From Nitrospirales bacterium (GTDB lineage Bacteria; Nitrospirota; Nitrospiria; Nitrospirales; UBA8639): DNA of 64,000 nt. The position numbers were made by a program, and so were the translations under genes. Below are positions 42,173 to 50,609 of the stretch, one piece after another (position 1 is the stretch's first letter; each line of letters opens with the position of its first letter). The notes beneath the pieces are model-generated. The model had not been told where the DNA came from, searched no databases, and saw nothing but the letters and a program-made list of their open reading frames with translations. The stretch is taken from positions 186,001 through 250,000 of the forward strand of contig JAJDBM010000010.1 of NCBI GenBank assembly GCA_029261355.1, in the 5' to 3' direction.

Positions 42173-43195
42173 CTATTGATGTCGGAACCACCGTGTGACG
42201 CGTAGGGCTTCCCCAGCAGTTTTTGCGAAAAAGGTGGTGGGGAGAAGTTGTTGGTCTTGTTGTAAGCCTGTGGTAATGGCGAATGGCGAAGGGCTCCGGC
42301 GTGCTGTCGAAAATCCTTGCGGAATAACTGGAGCTTCTGTGACTTGGTGTGGTCTGTCACTTGGGAGACGTTCGTGTCCAGCGATGCGAGTCATAATGGT
42401 TTCAATGTCATTTCGTTTTTTATGAGAGGCGACAAAAAAGATGGTTTCAATTCCCTTAAACTGGTCAAGGCTAAACCAATTGTTGCCTTCAGGAATCATA
42501 TATTGCTGGTTCGCGCTGACGGGGTTAGCAAAGGGGTTTCCAGGTGGAGGGAAGACACCTTGTGCCCAAGCTGAGCCATCAATGGAGATCACATACACAA
42601 AACCATTCGACTTCGATCGAAACATGATGCGAAATTTATCGCCTGCTTGCGCATTGCCTCGTCCATCCCTCATCACGTCCCCATCATGAATCGGTAATAA
42701 TGTGACTGCACCGTTGTGGGCCGTTTTACGTACGAGTAAGACATCTAATGCAATCGGACTCGTGTCTTCTGATATTTGGCTATAGAACTCTTCGTCATGC
42801 CCTTCTTGGCTTGGTTGGAATGATGAATCTTCATGTGGGTGTTCTGAATATTCATTGTCCCCGTCTTCTGGGTAGTTTTGATTCTGAAAAAATTGTTCTG
42901 AGGAGTTTTGATTGTGAGGGGATTGGTACTCATCAGAGGAATAGGGCGTGGCCCCTTGCTCTGAATCGTTCCCGATCATCTGTGAAGAAGAATTAAGTTG
43001 TGGCTGTCGAAGTGATACCATCAGATCTTGCAGGTCATTGTTATACGGTTTGTCATAATTATTGAGGGCAGTGTGTAGCAATCCTGCAGAGAAGTCGATG
43101 AGTGGTGGGATGATGAACGGGAGTGCGGCACATCCTCCAAACATGAAAGAAATGAGAAGGACATGAAGGTGTGATGGCCAATGTCTGTGTTTCAT
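42173..43195 (-). CDS. DUF4384 lipoprotein (copy 1)
   Basis: A protein of 340 residues with a lipoprotein signal (SFMFGGCAAL). A low-complexity, Asn/Gln/Ser/Glu-rich linker covers about residues 60-145. The DUF4384 domain lies at about 150-270: DGDVMRDGRGNAQAGDKFRI, GFVYVISIDGSAWAQGVFPP, NPVSANQQYMIPE and GIETIFFVAS. The C-terminus, FFAKTAGEALRVTRWFRHQ, is nearly identical in copy 2. DUF4384 commonly accompanies caspase-like or kinase domains and is thought to sense or bind in the envelope; its biochemical role is unknown. The gene is 43 bases downstream of copy 2 and probably in one operon with it. Confidence 0.85.
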   Translation of the reverse strand: MKHRHWPSHLHVLLISFMFGGCAALPFIIPPLIDFSAGLLHTALNNYDKPYNNDLQDLMVSLRQPQLNSSSQMIGNDSEQGATPYSSDEYQSPHNQNSSEQFFQNQNYPEDGDNEYSEHPHEDSSFQPSQEGHDEEFYSQISEDTSPIALDVLLVRKTAHNGAVTLLPIHDGDVMRDGRGNAQAGDKFRIMFRSKSNGFVYVISIDGSAWAQGVFPPPGNPFANPVSANQQYMIPEGNNWFSLDQFKGIETIFFVASHKKRNDIETIMTRIAGHERLPSDRPHQVTEAPVIPQGFSTARRSPSPFAITTGLQQDQQLLPTTFFAKTAGEALRVTRWFRHQ

Positions 43196-43238
43196 CTACC
43201 TATTTCTCAGTCATTCTTCCTGTAAAGAAGAGAGCGAA

Positions 43239-44564
43239 TTATTGATGTCGGAACCAACGAGTGATGCGGAGATCTTCTCCTGCCGTTTTTGCCAAAAAGC
43301 TCGTTGGGATGATTTCTTGTTGTCCCCCATTGGAGAGCGCGACATCAAAGGAGGAGTGACTTGGTTGTGATTTGGCGTATCCGTTTGGAATGATCGGAGC
43401 TTTGGTGACCTGCTGAGGAGTCGAAGATGCCAGTCTTTCTCTTCCCATGATCCCTTTGAACAAATCTTCAATGTCCTGACGTGGTTCCGAGGAGGCGATA
43501 AAGAAAATTGTTTCAATTCCTTGAAATTGGTCAAGACTAAACCAGTTTGACTGTTCGGGTATTACATATTGTTGATTGGTTTTTACCGGGTTGGCAAAGG
43601 GAGTCGTGGGTGAAGGGAAAATGCCTTGTGCCCAGCCTGATCCATCAATTGCAATGACGTAGACAAAGGCGTCACTATTTGGTCGGAACATAATACGAAA
43701 CTTATCACCTGCGTGAGGGTTTCCTCGTCCGTCTCTTAGAAGGTCTCCATCTTTGATGGGAAGGATGACAGGTGTTCCATTTCGTGTGGTTTTTTTCACC
43801 AATGCGACATCGAGACTGATAGCCGGTCCATGCGATTCATATTCATCTTGTTGCTCATAGTTCTTTTCTTGTTGGCTATATTCAGTTCCATCTTGATTAT
43901 AGTTTTGATCAGATTGATTGGGGTTGTATCCATTTTGCTCGTCCTCATAGGACTGTCCGTCTGTTCCGACTTGTTGCTGATCGCAAGGGTTGTCCTGTGG
44001 TTCTCCGACGGAAAATCGTCCAATCCCACGAGAGACTGGCTGGTCAACGTTTGAGTCATAATCTGTATCTTGAGCATATTGATATTGCTCATCATCAAAG
44101 CCCTGGTCTATCCCTTCTCCATCTTGCTCTTGATCATCTTGGTAGGGGTCGATGCCTTGCTCAAAATCACCTTGATCGGAATAGTCCTGTCCATCGCCAG
44201 TGTAAGTCTGTTCGTCTTGGGAATACCCTTGGTTATCATCGACAGGGAATTGATCTTGGGTGTTGTTGTCAGGCTCGTGTTGTTGTCGATTCCGTTTTCT
44301 TAACCATTTTGGTGTGACGAGTTTGGTTAGAAATTTATCAAGTTTTCCCGTATATTTTTGACTATAGTTTGAGGCTGCTGTGGCAAGTAAGTTACCACCA
44401 AAACTCATCAGAGAGGTCGTGAACTGATTCTGGAGAAAACTTGAGGCAGAAGATGGTGCTTGAGATGGGCAGGGGTTACCAGAAAGATGACTCGTTCCTG
44501 TTGGGGTGGCACAGGAAGATACAAATATCAGCAGAACAATAAGAGCGATAGATCGTTTCAGCAT
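43239..44564 (-). CDS. DUF4384 lipoprotein (copy 2) with long acidic Gln/Tyr-rich linker
   Basis: A protein of 441 residues with a lipobox (LIFVSSCATP). It is a paralog of the gene downstream. The DUF4384 block is GDLLRDGRGNPHAGDKFRIM, AFVYVIAIDGSGWAQGIFPS, NPVKTNQQYVIPE and GIETIFFIAS. The C-terminus LAKTAGEDLRITRWFRHQ matches copy 1. The linker (about residues 95-255) is an Asp/Gln/Tyr/Gly-rich low-complexity region, strongly acidic and probably disordered. It would let the DUF4384 domain extend from the membrane. The two linkers differ while the domains are conserved, which argues for an old duplication. Confidence 0.85.
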   Translation of the reverse strand: MLKRSIALIVLLIFVSSCATPTGTSHLSGNPCPSQAPSSASSFLQNQFTTSLMSFGGNLLATAASNYSQKYTGKLDKFLTKLVTPKWLRKRNRQQHEPDNNTQDQFPVDDNQGYSQDEQTYTGDGQDYSDQGDFEQGIDPYQDDQEQDGEGIDQGFDDEQYQYAQDTDYDSNVDQPVSRGIGRFSVGEPQDNPCDQQQVGTDGQSYEDEQNGYNPNQSDQNYNQDGTEYSQQEKNYEQQDEYESHGPAISLDVALVKKTTRNGTPVILPIKDGDLLRDGRGNPHAGDKFRIMFRPNSDAFVYVIAIDGSGWAQGIFPSPTTPFANPVKTNQQYVIPEQSNWFSLDQFQGIETIFFIASSEPRQDIEDLFKGIMGRERLASSTPQQVTKAPIIPNGYAKSQPSHSSFDVALSNGGQQEIIPTSFLAKTAGEDLRITRWFRHQ

Positions 44565-44730
44565 ATACGTACCTCTATAGAGCCGGTTCCATTCATGATT
44601 AAGGGGTTGACCACACTCAACTATCGCATGACATTCTATGCCTTTTTTTTAAGAGGGGTCAATGAATTTGCTTTAAAGAACGGTTTGGATTCACGGTTGT
44701 GAAGTGAGTCGGGTGCTGTTGGACTTTGGT

Positions 44731-45435
44731 TCATTCGTTTGCTGGTGTGGCAGATCGAACGATTGTTGGCTGTGCCAGGAGAGTCTCCAGACTTGCCTCT
44801 ATTGGAGTCAGGTCATTGGTGGATATTTTGAGTACGTAGGCGCCGTCTAGAGATGGGCCACGTATAATCTGTGCATGAATGAGCTGAAGTAAGCCCTGAA
44901 TTTCGCTTTGAGTTGCCGTTTCAGTAAAGATGATATGAATGTGGTGTGACTCTGAAGGTGATGGGGCTTGAGGTATTCCCCGAGGGACGACAGGCTCCCA
45001 GTCAGGTAAGGTTTGATTGTTCCCGAGGTTGGTCATGAGGAGTGCCGATTGTCCCACAATGACTATCGTCGCGAGGACTGGCACCCATGGAACAGTAAAG
45101 AGGGATTGAATCCAGGCTTGGATTTGTTTCAGGAGGTTTGGGCCTGTATGAGACTTTCGTTGTATGGTTGTTTCAGCTGATGATTGTTCTTCTCGAATTC
45201 TGGCCATGACTTGCTCGAATACGACGGATGAGGGTCCAGTTTGTTCATTGATGGAAGCTTTCACTGCAGCTCGTGTGCGTTTCATCTCATCGAGTTCTAT
45301 TTGACAGCGCTCACAATTGGGTAAGTGAGTTTCAACGTCTTGTTTTTCTTGACGATCCAAGGTGTCAGTGAGATACCAGGGAAGCAATGTCGCTTCATGG
45401 TGAGTCGACGGATCGAGTTGGTCAGATTCATTCAT
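44731..45435 (-). CDS. Anti-sigma factor with zinc-finger HC2 domain
   Basis: A protein of 234 residues. The N-terminal anti-sigma zinc-binding motif is ETHLPNCERCQIELDEM (His-x3-Cys-x2-Cys). One membrane helix, VPWVPVLATIVIVGQSALLM, lies at about residues 115-135. The periplasmic C-terminal domain, HIHIIFTETATQSEIQGLLQ then IIRGPSLDGAYVLKI, resembles the beta-alpha-beta domain found in several anti-sigma factors and looks somewhat like a peptidase propeptide fold. It should hold the adjacent ECF sigma factor at the membrane until a signal arrives. It overlaps the sigma gene by 4 bases. Confidence 0.88.
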   Translation of the reverse strand: MNESDQLDPSTHHEATLLPWYLTDTLDRQEKQDVETHLPNCERCQIELDEMKRTRAAVKASINEQTGPSSVVFEQVMARIREEQSSAETTIQRKSHTGPNLLKQIQAWIQSLFTVPWVPVLATIVIVGQSALLMTNLGNNQTLPDWEPVVPRGIPQAPSPSESHHIHIIFTETATQSEIQGLLQLIHAQIIRGPSLDGAYVLKISTNDLTPIEASLETLLAQPTIVRSATPANE

Positions 45436-46016
45436 AGCATGGTCTCACTAAAGCCTAATGCATGCATGTGGCCTTTGAGTTGTTGTTTGGCATAAAACAC
45501 ACGAGTTTTCACGGTATTCATGGGTATATTTAATAATGATGAAATTTCTTGATAGGGTAATTCTTCAAAAAATGCCAAATGGAGCACTTCGCGATGATCG
45601 GGAGACAGGTCTTTCATGGCCTGGGTGGTTAATTTGGCTAATCCCTTTTGTTGAACGTGATCTTCAGGGCTATCACCGACGTCAACCGTTTCTTCCGCAT
45701 CATCTAATGAGACGGAACTTTGACGGTGACTCGAGACTCGTCGAATGGCATCAATACCTTTATGGTGCGCGATCCCAAATATCCACGTCGAAACTTTTGA
45801 GTCTCCACGAAATTTTCCTGCATTTTTCCAGACCGCGACCATCACTTCGACCATGGTCTCTTCCGTCAGAGTAGGGTCCCCGAGCATGCTGATGAGATAT
45901 TGAAAAATTCGCTTTTCATATCGGTGATACAATGCTTGAAAGGCTTCTTCATCCCCTTGCCCAGCCTCAGAGGTCAAGTCTTGATCACTTCTGTCATGTA
46001 CGTCAGTCGTTGTCAT
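45432..46016 (-). CDS. ECF-type RNA polymerase sigma factor
   Basis: An ECF (group 4) sigma factor of 194 residues. Region 2 runs AFQALYHRYEKRIFQYLISM to DSKVSTWIFGIAHHKGIDAI. Region 4 is LSPDHREVLHLAFFEELPYQ then EISSLLNIPMNTVKTRVFYA. There is no region 1.1 or 3. It is followed by its anti-sigma gene with a 4-base overlap and is divergent from the metacaspase gene, whose upstream region is a natural target. Confidence 0.93.
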   Translation of the reverse strand: MTTTDVHDRSDQDLTSEAGQGDEEAFQALYHRYEKRIFQYLISMLGDPTLTEETMVEVMVAVWKNAGKFRGDSKVSTWIFGIAHHKGIDAIRRVSSHRQSSVSLDDAEETVDVGDSPEDHVQQKGLAKLTTQAMKDLSPDHREVLHLAFFEELPYQEISSLLNIPMNTVKTRVFYAKQQLKGHMHALGFSETML

Positions 46017-46143
46017 GGTCAGGGATGTTCACTGAGGTGTGTCAATGGGGCACCGATTCTCTATCTTCTTGACTTTATCCCAACTAACACATTTCATCAA
46101 AACCCTCAAGAGACGTTCTCTTGATCTTGCTAAAATTGAATTA

Positions 46144-46156
46144 TTGAGACTCTCAA
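46144..46156. promoter_or_regulatory. 13-bp palindrome in the sigma/metacaspase divergent region
   Basis: TTGAGACTCTCAA is a perfect palindrome with one central base, lying between the ECF sigma and metacaspase start codons. A related TTGAGAGTT occurs at 46181-46189. It is a possible operator for an unidentified regulator. Confidence 0.4.
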
Positions 46157-46249
46157 TGAGACTAATACTCTGAATCCAACTTGAGAGTTGATACAATGAA
46201 GATTAGACTAGGAATAACTAACATTTTCAGGATTTTCAAGAGGGTCAAT

Positions 46250-48496
46250 ATGAACATTCCAACGACACATGCTCGAGCTCACTATCTGGTCATAGGGTGT
46301 GTCCTGTGTTTCACGCAAAGCTTTCTCTGGGTGGGGCCTGTTTTTTCGGAACCATCTCCAGATCCCATACGCCGGGCACTGCTTATTGGCATTGGCAAGT
46401 ATCAAGAATTGCCGAGGCTTCCTGGCTCCAAGAATGATATGAACTTGGTTCATCAAGTATTGCAGACGCGATATGGGTTTGCTGAAAAGAATATACGTAT
46501 TGTGCGCGATGAGGAAGCCACGCGCGAGAATGTTTTGTTGGCCCTGACGCAGTTTGTCTCTGAGGTTGGTTCTCGTGATGTTGCGTATATTCACTACTCG
46601 GGTCATGGATCACAAGTGGAAGATGTGAGCGGAGATGAAACTGGCGATGAGTTGGATGAAACCATTGTTCCTTATGATGGAAGAACCGAAGGGGTCCCTG
46701 ACATTACTGATGATGAACTTGAGGAGATTTTGTCGAAGTTGAAAACCAATACCGCGATTGTCGTGTTGGACTCTTGTCATTCCGGCACCGCGACTCGCGG
46801 ATTGGAAGTTAGAGTGCGTTCGGTACCCCGAGACACGCGTGTTGCCCTGTATAAGCAATCCATGGTGCGTACACGAGCCATTGTGCCCTTGGCGTCTGCT
46901 CGGTATGTATTGATGAGTGGGGCGGCATCACATGAAGAGGCACTCGATGGGCCGGTTGATGGTCGATACCATGGGTTTTTCACCCATTCTTTATTTAAAA
47001 GCCTTCAGTTAGCGGATCCTGATGCTTCGGCCTCTGAGGTCTTTGCAGGAGCCAAGCGAGAGCTCAAACGGATTCAAAATCAGTTTGGACGGTCGAGTAT
47101 GCCTGAACCACAGCTCGAAGCTTCAAAAAGTCGCTTAGAGCAACCTCTTTTCATGCATAATCCAAGTGTGGCCCAGACAGTCGGCCCTGCAAAGGCGGGA
47201 GAGACTCGACGACCATGGGTCAGCCTGATGAATCAAGCTAAAGGCAAGGTGGTGTTATCTAACGCTGTCGCACTTGGAGGGTCCGTCGGATCGGTGTGGG
47301 GAATTTACCCCAACGGAGAAGCAGATTTTAATCCGGGACAGGCCAAGGCTTTTGCCAGAATCGTCAGCACTAAAGGCAGTCATTCCCTGGCGAATGTTGA
47401 GCCGCAAGGTCTCTCAATTCCAAATGGTGCACGAGCAGCTCTATTAGTTTCTGCTCCGCCATCAGGACGAATTCCTGTACGTCTCCGAAGCGTTGACCAA
47501 GCAAACCACGAATGGCTACAAGAAGCGTTGCAACAGCGGTTAGGGGAGGTAGAGATTGTTGGCGAAGGAACCTTTGCTCGATTTGTAGTTGATGTGAAAG
47601 GGAAGAATCTTCATGTCTATAGTGCTGATGCTGCGAAAGAAATCGCTGCGTTACCAGCGTCCAGATCTGCTAACTCAGTTGATTCGCTTGCTCAAATCTT
47701 GACGCAATCGCGCAATGCCTCCAGTCTTTTAGCTATGGAAAACCCTGCTACTCGGATGACATTGGATGTTCGTGTTGTGCAAGTTAGTGATCGTGGCATT
47801 GCGGTCGTGAGTGACAGAATGGAAGCTCCCGCTTACCGCATTCGTCGAGCCGGAAGTCCACGCACGTTGACGAATAGTCTACAGCTTGAAATTTCGACGG
47901 ACACGGATAGCTATATCACGATCATGGATGTGGATGCCGAGGGAATTGTGAATGTACTCTTTCCTAATCCATATACAAAGAAAGGGTTCTATCCAGATGG
48001 GTTTATCAGAGCCAATAGGTCGGTCTTGATTCCAGATTCTCTTCGTTCCGGGAATCGGGCTGGTTTCCATTTCGATTATGCGAATCCTGCAGGTGTGGAT
48101 ACTATTCGTGTCTTTGCCAGCACAGATCGTCGATTAGCCGAGAAAATTCGTCAATCTGTTCAACCTGGCAGATCTGGATCGATGAAGGTTCGACGACCGA
48201 TCACACAATTAACCAGCTTACGTCAGGAACTAGTTGGCAGTCTGACTCGAGGTCTTATCACTGTCCCTGATGAACCGGTGTCTCAGTTGAGTCAAACGCC
48301 AATTCACCCCAACACTTCAATGATGATTCAAGGCCAAGAGTTTGTTGAAGCCAAACAAGAACAATACGAGGAAGTGTCCATGGGGGAACCAGAACCTGAG
48401 TCAGGGGCTGGGCGCAATGATTTTCAAGCCATTCCAGTTCAACAACATATTTCTGACTGGACTGCGGCTTCTGTGACAGTGTTGGTTGGAGAATAA
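46250..48496 (+). CDS. Exported metacaspase (peptidase C14) with DUF4384-like domain
   Basis: A protein of 748 residues with a signal peptide (YLVIGCVLCFTQSFLWVGPV). The caspase-like domain at about residues 35-280 has the catalytic His in IHYSGHGSQVED (about 119) and the catalytic Cys in VVLDSCHSGTATRG (about 176). Bacterial metacaspases cleave after Arg or Lys, often with calcium, but the specificity here is inferred. A linker region follows, then a DUF4384-like domain at about 550-660 (LEISTDTDSYITIMDVDAEG, IVNVLFPNPYTK). ATG 46250 has AGAGGG upstream; the frame opens earlier at TTG 46181. It shares its upstream region with the ECF sigma gene. Confidence 0.9.
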   Translation: MNIPTTHARAHYLVIGCVLCFTQSFLWVGPVFSEPSPDPIRRALLIGIGKYQELPRLPGSKNDMNLVHQVLQTRYGFAEKNIRIVRDEEATRENVLLALTQFVSEVGSRDVAYIHYSGHGSQVEDVSGDETGDELDETIVPYDGRTEGVPDITDDELEEILSKLKTNTAIVVLDSCHSGTATRGLEVRVRSVPRDTRVALYKQSMVRTRAIVPLASARYVLMSGAASHEEALDGPVDGRYHGFFTHSLFKSLQLADPDASASEVFAGAKRELKRIQNQFGRSSMPEPQLEASKSRLEQPLFMHNPSVAQTVGPAKAGETRRPWVSLMNQAKGKVVLSNAVALGGSVGSVWGIYPNGEADFNPGQAKAFARIVSTKGSHSLANVEPQGLSIPNGARAALLVSAPPSGRIPVRLRSVDQANHEWLQEALQQRLGEVEIVGEGTFARFVVDVKGKNLHVYSADAAKEIAALPASRSANSVDSLAQILTQSRNASSLLAMENPATRMTLDVRVVQVSDRGIAVVSDRMEAPAYRIRRAGSPRTLTNSLQLEISTDTDSYITIMDVDAEGIVNVLFPNPYTKKGFYPDGFIRANRSVLIPDSLRSGNRAGFHFDYANPAGVDTIRVFASTDRRLAEKIRQSVQPGRSGSMKVRRPITQLTSLRQELVGSLTRGLITVPDEPVSQLSQTPIHPNTSMMIQGQEFVEAKQEQYEEVSMGEPEPESGAGRNDFQAIPVQQHISDWTAASVTVLVGE

Positions 48497-48657
48497 CTCG
48501 GACATATTTAAAACCTATCCTTCCCCGCGTGTGGTGTCACCCTCGTGCTCAAATCCTCATGTATGAGCCTATACCTTGTGGTTTTGGTGGTTGTGGATTT
48601 CTTACCCTCACGAAAAAACATGGTGTTTAGAGCCGCCCCTTTGTGAATGCCGAATAG

Positions 48658-49320
48658 TTAACTGGGTTTTGCCAGTGACCGTGCCACTTGGAACGCGGCT
48701 TCCATGTCTGGCATTTGAGCAAGTTCTGGGGTGACTTGAAGGTAGCGAACTACGTTTTCTTTATCGACAACAAGTACGGCTCTTGACAGAATATGTGGTT
48801 CTTGAATGAACAGGCCATGTTTTCTCCCAAACTGTCCGCCTCGATAATCTGAGAAAAAAGTCACATTCTGAATCTGTGCCTCTTTGGCAAACCGATCTTG
48901 AGCAAATGGAGTATCGATGCTCACGGTGAGTAACTCTACGGTTTTATCCAGTCCATTATTCTTCTCGCTTAGGTAGTGCGTTTGTTGTTCGCAGACTTTT
49001 GTATCAAGAGAAGGTACCACGCTGATAACCCGAATCGTCCCCTTCGTATCAGCTATGTCGATAAGAGATAGATCATTTTTCGCGACCTGCACATGACGAA
49101 GCACGTCCCCAACTTTAATTCGAGTTCCCGATAGGGCAAAGTTTTTTCCGTGAAGGGTCACAGAAGTTCCTTCTCCGACCAAAATGGTTTTCTTCGTGAC
49201 TGGAATGTCTTTATAGATAAACCCTTGTCGGTTTTCAGTTTGAGTTGTTGTACAACCCACGAGAGTCAATAGACTAATGGTCGCTATGACAAGAGTCGTT
49301 GGTTTTTTGAACGATCGCAT
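48658..49320 (-). CDS. tpx: Lipoprotein thiol peroxidase lacking the resolving cysteine
   Basis: A protein of 220 residues of the Tpx family of atypical peroxiredoxins. A lipobox (LLTLVGCTTT) targets it to the envelope, which is unusual for Tpx. The peroxidatic Cys is in VPSLDTKVCEQQTHYL. In ordinary Tpx the resolving Cys follows LPFAQxRFC; here the block reads TPFAQDRFAKEAQIQ, so it is Ala. The only other cysteine in the protein is the lipidated one. It must therefore be reduced by another thiol (1-Cys mechanism) or serve as a sensor. Confidence 0.88.
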   Translation of the reverse strand: MRSFKKPTTLVIATISLLTLVGCTTTQTENRQGFIYKDIPVTKKTILVGEGTSVTLHGKNFALSGTRIKVGDVLRHVQVAKNDLSLIDIADTKGTIRVISVVPSLDTKVCEQQTHYLSEKNNGLDKTVELLTVSIDTPFAQDRFAKEAQIQNVTFFSDYRGGQFGRKHGLFIQEPHILSRAVLVVDKENVVRYLQVTPELAQMPDMEAAFQVARSLAKPS

Positions 49321-49676
49321 GGTGTTCTCCTCTTCGTGAGTGTCGTTGTTTCTGGGACTGAGACGTGAAGGTCTGAGTATGCACTATTCATTTTGGCATA
49401 ATAGGCATACCAGAAGAAATCTGAATAAGAAAAAGCTAAGGGACGTGTGTCGCAAATTGTTGGTTTTGTTCACGTTCCCTGATGAATCTTCTTGAGACCC
49501 ACCTTTTTGTTACTTCTCATTGCCTAAAAATGGCTTGATATGTCATTTCGGTTCATGAGAGATGAGGTGGATCTCATACGTTCCGAAAAAGAGGTATACT
49601 GTCGATGTGCATGTGTCGGGTTGATAGGGTGGTAGGCGAGACGGGGTACTGAATTCAACGTTTTGAATGTTCCTTC
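49321..49676. other. Divergent intergenic region
   Basis: About 355 bases between the lipoprotein peroxidase and the cyclase-repeat gene. It must hold two promoters. I see a short imperfect GATGAG ... CTCAT repeat near 49560-49580 but no firm signal. Confidence 0.35.
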
Positions 49677-50582
49677 ATGCGTAAGAGACTGCTCCAATCT
49701 ACTTTAACCGATATCATGAAGAGAAACTTGTCGGATGGTGGGTTTTCCAATCAACCCCATGGCATGTTTCGTCCCGATGCCACAGCTTGGGCCATGATAA
49801 TCTTTAAGACGCAAGCTGGTCATGAGGAATTAGTCGAAGCTGCTGGAAAACGATTAGAACGTTCTCAGATAATTGATGGGCGTGTTGTGCTCTCTCAGGA
49901 TCATCTCGATGCGGTTTGGCCAACGCCATTATCTATTCTTGCCTGGCAGGGATCTTCATCCAGCAAAGACTCTTGGAGTAAGGCCGTCGCGTTTCTGCTT
50001 CAGGCCGCAGGAGTCCATTGGGAAAATACTGATCAAGCTTTGGTCGGACATGATACTCTTATTCCTGGTTGGCCATGGAGTGAGGACACGCATTCATGGG
50101 TGACGCCAACGGCAATGTCAATGCTGGCTTTAGCCTCCGCTGGGTTTCGAGAGCATGAGCGAGTGCAGGCTGGCGTTCGCTTATTGGTTGATCGGCAAAT
50201 ACCCAGTGGAGGGTGGAATTATGGGAACACGTCAGTGCTTGGAAAAGAGCTTCGTCCTTTTCCTGAAACCACAGGATTGGCATTAAACGCTTTGGCTGGA
50301 CATGTGAAACAAGAGCAGATCCAATCAAGTTTGGAATTTCTTCTTGAGCATGTTTCAACTTTTCGTACGCCTCTTTCTCTAGGGTGGTCAATTTTAGGGC
50401 TCAGGGCTTGGCATATAGTTCCAGACCTTGCGCCCGAGTGGATCAATGAAACGCTTGAGCGAGGTCATCGCTTTGATGGGTATGATACCGCATCCCTGTG
50501 TGTGCTGTTGGCTGCGGGTCTTGCCACAGGCGGCCTAGAAAGTTTACTGCCGTCAGTGCCTCAAGAGAGCCGTTTATATTAG
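49677..50582 (+). CDS. Prenyltransferase/squalene-cyclase-repeat protein
   Basis: A 301-residue all-helical protein with several terpene-cyclase-type alpha/alpha repeats: LSDGGFSNQPHG, THSWVTPTAMSMLALASAGF, IPSGGWNYGNTSVLGKELRP and FPETTGLALNALAG. The QW-like PSGGWNYG is typical of the fold. No clear DxDD or DxDDTA catalytic motif is visible, so enzymatic cyclase activity is doubtful. It is followed 27 bases later by a Tat-exported DUF362 gene and then a DUF5069 gene, suggesting an operon. There is no signal peptide. Confidence 0.8.
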   Translation: MRKRLLQSTLTDIMKRNLSDGGFSNQPHGMFRPDATAWAMIIFKTQAGHEELVEAAGKRLERSQIIDGRVVLSQDHLDAVWPTPLSILAWQGSSSSKDSWSKAVAFLLQAAGVHWENTDQALVGHDTLIPGWPWSEDTHSWVTPTAMSMLALASAGFREHERVQAGVRLLVDRQIPSGGWNYGNTSVLGKELRPFPETTGLALNALAGHVKQEQIQSSLEFLLEHVSTFRTPLSLGWSILGLRAWHIVPDLAPEWINETLERGHRFDGYDTASLCVLLAAGLATGGLESLLPSVPQESRLY

Positions 50583-50609
50583 GGCGTAAGAGAAATTGAT
50601 CTAACCGGT

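Noticed and set aside
43796-44317. Open frames opposite the acidic linker of the second DUF4384 lipoprotein
   Set aside because: They mirror low-complexity codons of the real gene and have no start signal.
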